Assembly (NCBI GenBank): GCA_000953735.1
Contig: LN554852.1
Span: forward strand, 1,747,846-1,811,845
Source of the DNA: Moritella viscosa
Lineage (GTDB): Bacteria; Pseudomonadota; Gammaproteobacteria; Enterobacterales; Moritellaceae
Length of the DNA stretch: 64,000 nt
Reading direction: 5' to 3'
A model generated the notes under the pieces. That model was not told the DNA's origin, did not search any database, and saw nothing but the letters and a program-made list of their open reading frames with translations. Shown in pieces: positions 7,151-15,031 of the stretch (position 1 is the first letter of the stretch; each line of letters begins with the position of its first letter). Position numbers and translations under genes: made by a program.

Positions 7151-7501
7151 TCATTCAATCTTTTTGTGGCAACACTCACTAAGCGGACAATGCTGACATT
7201 GAGGAATCTTGGTGCAGTAGCGTTTGGCGTGTTCAACCAGCAAAGCATGGTATTGCTGATAGGTGGTGATGTTTTGTGGAATGTTATGCTCTAGCATTAA
7301 TCTGAGTTTATCATAACCTGTTGGCAGTTCGAGCCCTACGCGATGTAGGATGCGGCGGGTATAATTGTCGATGATGAAAAAAGGCTTATCTAGGGCATAA
7401 ACAAGCATGCAGTCAGCCGTTTCTGGGCAGATTCCATTAACGGCGAGTAGCTCATTACGCAAGGTTGTCCCTTCGATGTTGGGTGTTGTTGTTTTAAGCA
7501 T
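7151..7501 (-). pseudogene. Truncated endonuclease III-family (HhH-GPD) glycosylase remnant
   Basis: The 116-residue product matches only the C-terminal half of an Nth/MagIII-type glycosylase. It keeps a helix-hairpin-helix (Leu-Leu-Ala-Val-Asn-Gly-Ile-Cys-Pro-Glu-Thr-Ala), the catalytic-Asp segment Ile-Ile-Asp-Asn-Tyr-Thr-Arg-Arg-Ile-Leu, and a cysteine cluster at the end (Cys-x5-Cys-x2-Cys then Cys-Cys) for a [4Fe-4S]. About 100 N-terminal residues are missing. The same frame reads on upstream to about 7580, then meets a stop with no glycosylase N-terminus. It therefore looks like a deletion remnant at the edge of the viperin island, although expression from the internal Met cannot be excluded. 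Confidence 0.65.
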
Positions 7502-7689
7502 AGCGTTTGAGGTCGTTTTGTTGAAATTAGGAATGCTGCATACATCGAAGATATGTGGATAAAGATATAAATTCCCCTATAATCTTGTTAACTTGGTGAT
7601 TGATATGGATATTGTCGTGGTACATGCAGACAAATCGCTTAGTTTAACCATTCATTAATGCGTTTATAATTCTGATTAGGATATTTTTA

Positions 7690-8604
7690 GTGACTAGTTT
7701 ATTTGAAAACACACTTAATATAGCGAAAGACATAGAACCAAATGACGTATTAGTGAGCCAAGTACTCGATCAAATAAAAGGGCTTTTACCTGCACATAGT
7801 TATACCGAGTTTATTGTCAGAGAGTCATCTTCAATAACATTAGCAACAGTGCGAGAAGGCGAGTCCCCTTGTATTCTAGTTATTAATGGGTATCTCTCGA
7901 AAGAGGGTAGAGACATGTCAGACTGGCTAAGTGTTGTTGATGAACTGTATCCTAAAAACAAGATTATTCATGTGCGCTGGAACGCGGGTAATGTTACCGA
8001 CATCGCGCTTGATGACAGTAACATTACTGGTGATGTGAAAGATACAGATGCAGATAAATGGTTGGCGGCCGCAACGCTTGCAAGAGATATGAGTCCAGCA
8101 GATTTTGCAGCTTTGGTTGGTGAGATTGTCACAGATAAATTCGTCGGGCACTGGAAAAAATCGTTTAACGAAACATTGCATGCAGGGCATGATTTAGCGA
8201 AAGCAATACAAGATGACGAGCAATTACAGGATGCGATCTTAATGGGTTATTCATTAGGTGCGGTCGTTGTTTGTCAGGCATTGAACAGCCTTGATGCGAA
8301 TAAAGTCACCGCTTGCTATCTTTTGGCGGGGGCTGTGTCTGCTGAAGCGGAACAATGGACACCTATCTTAGAAAAACACACGGATCTGCGTCTGATCAAC
8401 TGTTACAGCGATAATGATGATGTATTAAAGAGTGCATACGGCGCAGGGACGATACTTGATCATAAACCTGCAGGGCTGACTGAAATAGAAAACAGTAATA
8501 CGAAGCAAGTGGTGAATTTAAATGTAACAGAATATTCACCAGGGCATATGAACTTTAAAAACGAAAAAGTCGGTAAAGCATTGGCGAGCATTCTTAAGCC
8601 TTAA
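7690..8604 (+). CDS. DUF726 (TMCO4-like) alpha/beta hydrolase
   Basis: GTG start at 7690 with AGGA about 8 bases upstream. The 304-residue protein has the DUF726 pattern: Val-Ile-Asn-Gly-Tyr-Leu-Ser-Lys-Glu near residue 64, a strand then Val-Arg-Trp-Asn, the nucleophile elbow Gly-Tyr-Ser-Leu-Gly-Ala near residue 187, Leu-Ala-Gly-Ala-Val, then Asn-Cys-Tyr-Ser-Asp-Asn-Asp and a closing Gly-His. The Ser, Asp and His form a plausible triad. There is no signal peptide or membrane anchor. The substrate is unknown; lipids or esters are the usual guess for this family. It appears to be a single-gene unit. Confidence 0.75.
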   Translation: MTSLFENTLNIAKDIEPNDVLVSQVLDQIKGLLPAHSYTEFIVRESSSITLATVREGESPCILVINGYLSKEGRDMSDWLSVVDELYPKNKIIHVRWNAGNVTDIALDDSNITGDVKDTDADKWLAAATLARDMSPADFAALVGEIVTDKFVGHWKKSFNETLHAGHDLAKAIQDDEQLQDAILMGYSLGAVVVCQALNSLDANKVTACYLLAGAVSAEAEQWTPILEKHTDLRLINCYSDNDDVLKSAYGAGTILDHKPAGLTEIENSNTKQVVNLNVTEYSPGHMNFKNEKVGKALASILKP

Positions 8605-8703
8605 ACCCTAATATGTGAATGATTTTACGCTCTATGGCTTATATAGAGCGTGAACTGAAAATTGGTTTGAGATTAGCTTATTTGATCAACATGTCGAGTA
8701 GGG

Positions 8704-9468
8704 TTAGTAAGATCTATTGAAACCGCCATCCAATAGTATATTCTGACCAGTCATATGATTAGATAAGGGACCCATCAAAGCTAGGATTGCGCTAGTCACC
8801 TCGTCAACAGATGCATACTTTTGTAGCGGAATATTCGATACTTCGTCTTCCATCAATTTTTCAAAACTGAGATTATTGGCTTTTGCCTTTGCATGCATTT
8901 TATTTGTGTAACTTTCAGTCATTACACCTCCCAATGAAATAGTATTCACTGATACTTTGTTAGAGGCAAGCGAAAGTGCCATCGTTTTAGCTTGTCCCAG
9001 CCAAGCACTTCTTAGGCAGTTATTTAGTGAGTAATTTGTAAGTGCTGTTTTAGAGCTAAGACCGGAAATGAATACTATTTTACAACCTGAGTTTATAGCT
9101 GATTTTTCGACTAATTTTCTTATTAATCTTAACGGTAAAATAAAGTATTTTTCATATAACTCCCGCCAGACTTCATCATCGGGAAATACTTCAGAAGATG
9201 CTGGAATTCGTGGAATTATAAAGACGACACCATCAAAACCATCTCCGTTTGTTGCAAGTTCAGCACATTTGTCTATTGAATCAGAACTGAAAAAATCTAG
9301 TTTTGCTGTTGTAACACAACCTTGCCTATTTACGAGCAAGGATTTGTGTAGTTCTGATAATTTTTTTTCATCACGACCAGTTATGAATAAATTGGTTTTT
9401 GGACTTATTGCTTTAGAAATTTCTGAACCCATATTACTGGTTGCACATGTAATTAAGACATTTTTCAT
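8704..9468 (-). CDS. Short-chain dehydrogenase/reductase family protein with altered active site
   Basis: A 254-residue Rossmann SDR. The N-terminus (Leu-Ile-Thr-Cys-Ala-Thr-Ser-Asn-Met-Gly-Ser-Glu) is a modified nucleotide-binding loop. The fold then runs through the Ile-Ser-Gly-Leu-Ser-Ser strand and ends with Gly-Gln-Asn-Ile-Leu-Leu-Asp-Gly-Gly, a very typical SDR terminus. The catalytic Tyr-x3-Lys reads Tyr-Ser-Leu-Asn-Asn, so the lysine is replaced by Asn, and the usual central Asn-Asn-Ala-Gly is also not evident. It may be weakly active or a non-catalytic binding protein. It lies 6 bp after a LytTR gene on the same strand and is AT-rich, so the pair looks acquired together. Confidence 0.75.
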   Translation of the reverse strand: MKNVLITCATSNMGSEISKAISPKTNLFITGRDEKKLSELHKSLLVNRQGCVTTAKLDFFSSDSIDKCAELATNGDGFDGVVFIIPRIPASSEVFPDDEVWRELYEKYFILPLRLIRKLVEKSAINSGCKIVFISGLSSKTALTNYSLNNCLRSAWLGQAKTMALSLASNKVSVNTISLGGVMTESYTNKMHAKAKANNLSFEKLMEDEVSNIPLQKYASVDEVTSAILALMGPLSNHMTGQNILLDGGFNRSY

Positions 9469-9474
9469 GATTTA

Positions 9475-9831
9475 TTATTTTCCAGAGTAAAGTCTTTCTA
9501 ATAGAGACTTTTCAAATTTTTTCCCTACTTCAAGTAAAGAGTTGTTATTTTTTAAGTTTAAAGAAAGGTTATATCTATCTGCCTTAGTATCTGTTGTTAA
9601 AGTACTATAGTTTTTAATTATTTCAGCATAAACTATTGTTGACCGATTAAGACGAATAAAATCTAATGGAAAAGATTTTTCTAGTTCAGTAAGTGTACAC
9701 CTTAAACGCTCAAATTTTCCATTTGTATATAATATATTGGTGTATGGGTGATCATATGAAGCATACAAAACATTTTTGTTGATAGCGAAGACACGCTTAT
9801 TTCTTTTAACAATTTTGTTAATGTTGATCAT
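9475..9831 (-). CDS. Stand-alone LytTR DNA-binding regulator
   Basis: The 118-residue protein is almost entirely a LytTR domain: Val-Leu-Tyr-Ala-Ser at the first strand, Tyr-Thr-Asn-Ile-Leu-Tyr-Thr-Asn-Gly-Lys, Leu-Thr-Glu-Leu-Glu, then the signature Phe-Ile-Arg-Leu-Asn-Arg-Ser near residue 60. No receiver or membrane domain is present. LytTR proteins bind pairs of 9-10 bp direct repeats. It is the first gene of a two-gene unit with the SDR protein. The gene is very AT-rich compared with the surroundings, which hints at horizontal transfer. Confidence 0.78.
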   Translation of the reverse strand: MININKIVKRNKRVFAINKNVLYASYDHPYTNILYTNGKFERLRCTLTELEKSFPLDFIRLNRSTIVYAEIIKNYSTLTTDTKADRYNLSLNLKNNNSLLEVGKKFEKSLLERLYSGK

Positions 9832-10165
9832 TTTTAATTGATAACAGCAGACTTCTTCTTCAAGTTTTTTTAATATTGCTCGATCCGAAATGTAGAAACA
9901 AAGTTGGTGGAGTAAGCCTGACTATATTCCCTGATACTATCTTTCCTGTTCTAATCTTAGAGCGTGACGATAATTGCAAAGTAAGACCGTTATCCAATTT
10001 GGGCTGTGTTGATAAATTATCGAAACCAAGTGGTAATTATATTATGAGTGATGATAGCCACGGTGATATCAGTAAAAGCAAGACATCAAAATTACCGTCA
10101 AGAATTGACTGTTTACATTCTAAAACACAATTAATACTAATATAAACTCAAATTGGACGTATGAA
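9832..10165. other. Intergenic stretch with no convincing gene
   Basis: The region carries the promoter side of the LytTR gene. An open frame of 89 codons on the + strand from 9876 starts with TTG, has no ribosome-binding site and matches nothing I recognise, so I do not call it a gene. It may be decayed coding sequence. Confidence 0.4.
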
Positions 10166-10336
10166 ATGGAAAATTTATTGAATACAATAAAAACGGAACT
10201 GCGCCGTTTAGATGCGGCTAAGTTAAAGGATCTTTTGGCGCGGTTAAACGTTAAATATTCTGCGGATGGTAGTACCGAGGTGATGATTGACAACGAGATT
10301 GTTGCCGTTTGTGGTCGTAGCCGCACTGGCTATTAA
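10166..10336 (+). CDS. 56-residue hypothetical protein
   Basis: ATG at 10166 is followed by 56 codons with gene-like codon use. The product begins Met-Glu-Asn-Leu-Leu-Asn-Thr-Ile and has a helical, charged first half (Leu-Arg-Arg-Leu-Asp-Ala-Ala-Lys-Leu-Lys-Asp-Leu) and a short beta-like end with one Cys. The ribosome-binding site is weak (TTGGACG about ten bases upstream). No function is recognised. Confidence 0.45.
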   Translation: MENLLNTIKTELRRLDAAKLKDLLARLNVKYSADGSTEVMIDNEIVAVCGRSRTGY

Positions 10337-10410
10337 TTAATTTAATAGGGAGATTTGGGGCCTTAGGATATGAGTTATGACAAGCACATTAACCATGTGC
10401 TTGCTTTAAA

Positions 10411-11229
10411 TTATGCGGTGTGTACGCTTTCCATAAAGCTTAACAATTTTTCTGTAATGACAGCTGGTTGTTCAAGGTTAGAAATATGTCCAGCATCTTT
10501 AACCACAAGCAGTTCACTACCCGAGATCACATCTTGCATTAGGTAAGATTCTAATGGCGGGCGAGCTGTATCTTGCTCACCAACAATAATCAATGTTGGT
10601 AATGCGAATTTTTCGATATCTTCAAATGCATCACGACGTGTAATAAACATGCGACCCATTTTTGTGATTTGTTTAGCGCGTTCACCTTCCAAGCTAACAA
10701 GGTAGTCACGTAATCTTGCTACTAACTCTGGGTTTACTTCTGCTGCATTTTGCGCAAAGAACATTGGCGTAATGATATCTACCAATGGTGCTGGAACCTG
10801 TTGTGCGTCATCAATTGCACTAAGCATGCCCAAGTATTTTGTACGCATAACTTCAGACTCAACCCCTACGAAGCTATCCATTAATACTAATGATTTAACA
10901 CGTTTTGGAGCAATAATCGTTAATTCAGCGCCCCACATACCGCCAATAGACAGACCGATAATCGAAAAATCATTAATAGCTAAGTGATCCATCAACGCCA
11001 GAATATCGCGTGCGTAATCTTGTAGGCGGATTGTTTTTTCTGGTGCGTCGTCCGATTTACCATGACCCCATAGGTCAGGAACAATACAGCGATAATGTTG
11101 GCTTAGAGCATCAAGCTGCGGCGTCCACATTTCACTATCCCATAAATAACTGTGACCCAAAATAAGCACAGGGCCCTGACCCTTGTCGATATAGTGCATT
11201 GTTTTATCGTCAATCGTAAACGTATTCAT
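10411..11229 (-). CDS. Alpha/beta-fold hydrolase (esterase or enol-lactonase type)
   Basis: A 272-residue hydrolase with the oxyanion-hole motif His-Ser-Tyr near residue 26, Gly-His-Gly-Lys-Ser near residue 55, nucleophile Gly-Leu-Ser-Ile-Gly-Gly near residue 93, an acidic residue in Val-Gly-Glu-Gln-Asp, and the catalytic His in Ala-Gly-His-Ile-Ser-Asn. The order and length fit 3-oxoadipate enol-lactonase or arylesterase relatives. A cytoplasmic location is likely because no signal peptide is present. No aromatic catabolic genes lie nearby, so the substrate is left open. Confidence 0.8.
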   Translation of the reverse strand: MNTFTIDDKTMHYIDKGQGPVLILGHSYLWDSEMWTPQLDALSQHYRCIVPDLWGHGKSDDAPEKTIRLQDYARDILALMDHLAINDFSIIGLSIGGMWGAELTIIAPKRVKSLVLMDSFVGVESEVMRTKYLGMLSAIDDAQQVPAPLVDIITPMFFAQNAAEVNPELVARLRDYLVSLEGERAKQITKMGRMFITRRDAFEDIEKFALPTLIIVGEQDTARPPLESYLMQDVISGSELLVVKDAGHISNLEQPAVITEKLLSFMESVHTA

Positions 11230-11474
11230 TTTGTTTCCCTTTAAATATGTCTTTTTGTTTTATATCTAAACTATTTTAAGGTACTCGTTTTGCGAGTACA
11301 ATTCGCGAAAAAGGAGTGGCAGAAAGACCATCCTTTACCAACTTATTGGAGAAAGAAACGGACTCATGATTCACTTCCAAAGGGCGAGTTTTTGTATATG
11401 TAGATAGTTGTTATTACAGCGCAATAGTAGCAGTATAATATATTGATGCATATCAGATTAGTGTAAATATTGAG

Positions 11475-11930
11475 TTACTCAATAAACACACCTTCTTGTA
11501 CCAGTTTTTTGCATATTGACAGTAACTGATCGCATTCATTGCTGCTTAGTGGTGAATAGAACTCAGCAATTGATGCCTGTAGCAAGATGTCGGCATTTAT
11601 TTTGGTGGTGAGGCCATCGGCAGTAAGGGCGAGATAGCGGGCTTTTTTATTTATATCACTTTTATGTACTTCAATTAGTCCGCGTTTAATGCAGTTGTCA
11701 ACCAGACGCTTGGTTACCGAGCGTTCTCGGTGCAGTGCTGTTGATAGGGTTTGCTGTGGTACTTTGCCCAAATAATCTAATACTCGCAATGCACCTAACA
11801 TCTCTAGTGTTATATCAAATTCGGCCGCGAGTTTTTGATTCGAAATTGTGCGGAACTGCTTATAAGCGAGTCCCATCATAAAGGCTACATTCTCATTCAG
11901 TTCTGGGATTAGGGTGATTTTCTTGCTCAT
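11475..11930 (-). CDS. MarR-family transcriptional regulator
   Basis: The 151-residue protein has a winged helix with recognition region Thr-Ala-Leu-His-Arg-Glu-Arg-Ser-Val-Thr-Lys-Arg-Leu-Val and the wing Lys-Lys-Ala-Arg-Tyr-Leu-Ala-Leu-Thr-Ala-Asp-Gly, standard for MarR. It overlaps the end of the DUF2955 transporter gene by 38 bp in a different frame and is the last gene of a three-gene operon with the HlyD and DUF2955 proteins. It probably represses that operon and senses a small phenolic or lipophilic ligand. Confidence 0.85.
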   Translation of the reverse strand: MSKKITLIPELNENVAFMMGLAYKQFRTISNQKLAAEFDITLEMLGALRVLDYLGKVPQQTLSTALHRERSVTKRLVDNCIKRGLIEVHKSDINKKARYLALTADGLTTKINADILLQASIAEFYSPLSSNECDQLLSICKKLVQEGVFIE

Positions 11931-12921
11931 GTTTGTCTCGTGAAATGGTTAACCGATAACCAATAAATAAGATAGTCAACGTGATAAAGAGTTGCCACGC
12001 ACGTAAAAACGTATTGTCTAAACCAAAGCTATTGTTGCCCATATAAAGTTGAATTGGCAGTATCGTCGCTAATAATGTGTCTGCATGAACACCACTGGTA
12101 AACCCGGTTGTTGATAGCATACTACTAGTCAGTATAAAGATAACGCTACCAAGTGATAATGCATAAAATCCGAGCGTACTTTGATGGCCCGACATCAGAA
12201 AGATAAATACACCAGCAATAGCACAACCTGCAATTTGAGTGATAAAACGCTGCTCTACAAGCTCAATGAACGTGCCGCGATTAAACTGAATTGCTGCGGA
12301 TATTACAGGTACCATGCAAAACGTAGCCGGTAGCATATCAACAACCAACAAAAAACCTAAACCAGAACCGATTAAGGCTAAAGACACCAATCGGTGACCG
12401 TATGTTACTGATTGCGGTTTAAACTGAGGTAGTTTACCCAATTTAGGTACAGGAAACAAAGTAATCATCAATTTTGTCACTGTAGCTGCAATCACCATTG
12501 CTGCAAAACATTCACGGATCATACCTGGCATATCGAAATGACCGCTTTGCGAAAATATCACCATCAATACCCAGTGAAAACAAGGTAGTATCATTTTAGC
12601 TAATTTAATCGGTGTATCTGCTCGACGTCGTAGCTGATCAAAAAAGAGTAAACTTATAGTCCAAATGATAAAAGGATGACCGTAAAATAACTCACTGACA
12701 AAGACTGCCAGTGCTGCTGATATAAGCGAGGGGGCGAGAGTCCGTGACATCGCCAGCCAAGAAAAATCTCTACCTTTAGTGATTAACATGGTTGGATACA
12801 AAGCCAGATAAACCGGGTTATCAAAGTTAAGGATTTTACCCAACATCATACACAAGGTAATTGTGAATGAGATCCGCAGCGCCTCTTGCAGATTATTTTT
12901 CGGCTTGAGTGACTGAGGCAT
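11893..12921 (-). CDS. DUF2955/FUSC-like inner-membrane efflux protein
   Basis: The 342-residue protein has about ten hydrophobic segments and a central hydrophilic link near residues 155-175. The pattern fits DUF2955 proteins, related to the aromatic acid exporter/FUSC group, which work with a HlyD-type periplasmic adaptor. The first gene of the operon encodes that adaptor, and the start overlaps its stop by one base (TAATG). It probably exports an organic acid or drug-like compound. The C-terminal tail is charged and its codons overlap the start of the MarR gene. Confidence 0.8.
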   Translation of the reverse strand: MPQSLKPKNNLQEALRISFTITLCMMLGKILNFDNPVYLALYPTMLITKGRDFSWLAMSRTLAPSLISAALAVFVSELFYGHPFIIWTISLLFFDQLRRRADTPIKLAKMILPCFHWVLMVIFSQSGHFDMPGMIRECFAAMVIAATVTKLMITLFPVPKLGKLPQFKPQSVTYGHRLVSLALIGSGLGFLLVVDMLPATFCMVPVISAAIQFNRGTFIELVEQRFITQIAGCAIAGVFIFLMSGHQSTLGFYALSLGSVIFILTSSMLSTTGFTSGVHADTLLATILPIQLYMGNNSFGLDNTFLRAWQLFITLTILFIGYRLTISRDKHEQENHPNPRTE

Positions 12922-13970
12922 TAATAAATATATCTAAAATAAGAAACAAAGGTGATCCAACTGTAACCGATAGTAGACAGCAGGCTATTACTATTTTGTA
13001 CGATAACACTGGCTTTAGCGCCTGACATTAATGCGCTGTCAATGCCCTCAACTTGTATACGAGTACGTATTTTTTGTTGCTCACGGATCCAACGATTATC
13101 ATTCTTCACCGTTGATAGTTGGTTCGTTAAATTAGAGGCGTCATAAATGGCGCTATCTTGATTTAATAATGTGCCATTAAATACCTGCCCCGGGATAGCA
13201 TCAAATACGACGGCGACTTTAGTACCAATGCCTAACAAGCTCATTCCTTTTTCGTTAAAATCAGCACCAAGCCAACTGCTGGACTCATTAACTAAAAATA
13301 ATGCCACCGAGCCCTTAGCCACATAGCTACCCACCTGCAGTTGCAGATTACTTACTGTACCTTGGCTTTTGGCTTTAATGTCAGTATTAGCAAGCGCAAG
13401 TTTAGCTTGATCTAGCTTGGCAATGGCAAGCTCAATTTCTGCAGTATCATTGTGATCTGAAAGTGTCGATTTAATACGTTGGATCTCTGCCTTAGCAATC
13501 GCCACTGCACTTTTAGACAGATTAAAACTGAGTTGTACATCTTCAACATCTTGCTGAGTAATGAGGCCTTTATTAAACAGTGATTGATAACGTCGTAACT
13601 TGGTATGTGCATTGGTAGATTCGGCATGACGTTGATTTAAGGTTTGCATCGCTGATGTTAATGTTTGTAACTTCGACGAGTTAGCCTCTTGGGCCAAATG
13701 TAGTTCTGCTTCAGCTTGGCGTACCGCTACCTTATACGCTGCCTTGTCTAAAGAAAATAAACGCTCGCCAGTATGCACTTGTTGGCCATTCTCGACATAG
13801 ACCTGAGTGATGACACCTGTTACTTCAGGCGCAATATTTGCCACATTCTTATGTAAACTCGCTTGAGTCGTAAAGGGAAGAACATTGTCAGAGGTGACTA
13901 AAAATGCAGAAAAGCCAACTGTAGTAGCCAAAACGGCATAGATAATAGATTTATAAACGACATGCTTCAT
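12921..13970 (-). CDS. HlyD/EmrA-family membrane fusion protein
   Basis: One N-terminal membrane anchor (residues 8-26) is followed by a biotinyl-lipoyl-like half (Pro-Glu-Val-Thr-Gly-Val-Ile-Thr-Gln-Val). A helical hairpin at about 85-165 is rich in Gln, Ala and Leu. The second lipoyl half includes Ile-Lys-Ala-Lys-Ser-Gln-Gly-Thr-Val-Ser, then the barrel domain. The 349-residue length is typical of EmrA/AaeA adaptors. It opens an operon with the DUF2955 transporter and a MarR regulator. A palindromic GTTGC/GCAAC site lies upstream. Confidence 0.87.
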   Translation of the reverse strand: MKHVVYKSIIYAVLATTVGFSAFLVTSDNVLPFTTQASLHKNVANIAPEVTGVITQVYVENGQQVHTGERLFSLDKAAYKVAVRQAEAELHLAQEANSSKLQTLTSAMQTLNQRHAESTNAHTKLRRYQSLFNKGLITQQDVEDVQLSFNLSKSAVAIAKAEIQRIKSTLSDHNDTAEIELAIAKLDQAKLALANTDIKAKSQGTVSNLQLQVGSYVAKGSVALFLVNESSSWLGADFNEKGMSLLGIGTKVAVVFDAIPGQVFNGTLLNQDSAIYDASNLTNQLSTVKNDNRWIREQQKIRTRIQVEGIDSALMSGAKASVIVQNSNSLLSTIGYSWITFVSYFRYIY

Positions 13971-14017
13971 TTTTGTTGCTCATACAACTAAATAGGTTGC
14001 TTGATTATACATTCTTA

Positions 14018-14033
14018 TGTTGCATGCGCAACA
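14018..14033. promoter_or_regulatory. Candidate MarR operator upstream of the HlyD operon
   Basis: TGTTGC and GCAACA arms flank a 4-bp centre, 48 bp before the adaptor start. A looser copy, GTTG-CTCATA-CAAC, lies at the start codon edge near 13975-13988. Size and position suit a MarR dimer, with the operon's own third gene as the likely binder. Confidence 0.45.
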
Positions 14034-14143
14034 AAAAGTGAAGGTGGTATAGAAAAAAAGCGAATGAATGAAATAAGATATCGGAAGGGGGAGACGTACC
14101 GCTGATCGCGCGATACGAAGTCATGATTAAGTATTATTGTCGA

Positions 14144-14755
14144 TTAGTTTTGTTCTAATCCGGGAAAATGGCTTAGGGCGAGAGCGGCGATGTTCTGTAA
14201 TTCAGCTGCGCTGATGCAGTTGGTTGCCTGAATCGTCATGCCTTGAATAATTGTCGCCAAGTATTGAGCAAGCGACTCAGCACTGTACTCCGTGGTTAAA
14301 TCCCCTTGCTGTTGAGCTTCTTCCAAGCGTATTTTTAGTTCGTTTTGATGATTCCGGCGGCGATTTATTAATGCTTGTTTTACCGATTCACAGGCATCGC
14401 TCCCGGTTAAGGCGCTTTGAATAAGCATGCAACCTTGTGGGTTATTATGATCTGCTAAACTTTGAGCCGCGCCATTGAGCATGGCTGCAATAACCGCTTT
14501 TGCAGTCGTTTCTTCTAATGCGGGGCGGAAATAACCACAAGGTCTTTGCTCATATAAATCAACGGATTTAAGAAATAATCCTTCTTTATTGCCAAATGTT
14601 GAATACAGGCTTGGCTTGTTGATCCCCATTGCTTGTGTGAGATCACTGAGTGATGCACCTTCATACCCTTTAGCCCAAAATACTGCTAATGCCTTTTCTA
14701 AGACGTCATCAACATCGAAGCCTTTAGGGCGACCAACGCAACTTGTTTTAGACAT
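14144..14755 (-). CDS. TetR-family repressor of the adjacent RND efflux operon
   Basis: The N-terminal helix-turn-helix reads Ala-Ser-Leu-Ser-Asp-Leu-Thr-Gln-Ala-Met-Gly-Ile-Asn-Lys-Pro-Ser-Leu-Tyr, typical of TetR proteins. The C-terminal ligand domain is of the TetR_C type seen with Gly-Cys-Met-Leu-Ile near residue 108. It is transcribed away from the membrane-fusion and RND genes, and three regularly spaced operators lie in the shared intergenic region. It is therefore very likely the local repressor, relieved by an efflux substrate. Confidence 0.87.
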   Translation of the reverse strand: MSKTSCVGRPKGFDVDDVLEKALAVFWAKGYEGASLSDLTQAMGINKPSLYSTFGNKEGLFLKSVDLYEQRPCGYFRPALEETTAKAVIAAMLNGAAQSLADHNNPQGCMLIQSALTGSDACESVKQALINRRRNHQNELKIRLEEAQQQGDLTTEYSAESLAQYLATIIQGMTIQATNCISAAELQNIAALALSHFPGLEQN

Positions 14756-14843
14756 ATTTTTTAGACCTTTTATTACCTCTATTTATGCGCATAGGATAGA
14801 CAGAGTGTTGCCTTCTGTCCAGTGTCTTTACAGATGAAAACTA

Positions 14844-14871
14844 TTGACTCTATTTGAAAAATATATACTAT
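14844..14871 (+). promoter_or_regulatory. Sigma-70-like promoter for the RND operon
   Basis: TTGACT at 14844-14849 and TACTAT at 14866-14871 are separated by 16 bp. The first TetR operator begins at the last base of the -10 element, so repressor binding would block the polymerase. Confidence 0.5.
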
Positions 14872-14930
14872 ACCGATCGGTACATAACATTTTGTACTGA
14901 TTGGTATGTAATATTTCTTACCAGTTGGTA
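14871..14930. promoter_or_regulatory. Three TetR operators at exact 24-bp spacing
   Basis: TACCGATCGGTA (14871-14882), TACTGATTGGTA (14895-14906) and TACCAGTTGGTA (14919-14930) share TACY...GGTA arms and start exactly 24 bp apart. The first is a perfect palindrome. They lie between the divergent TetR and efflux genes. Confidence 0.8.
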
Positions 14931-15031
14931 TGAAATGATAGACCAATGCTGTGCAATAAGCGCCGTATCGACTGACACTAATTATCTTGATTTGCTGATT
15001 GCAAAATAGCGTAACGAAGGGACACCATCAC

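Noticed and set aside
9876-10145. 89-codon open frame on the + strand
   Set aside because: TTG start, no ribosome-binding site, no family pattern; likely chance or decayed sequence.
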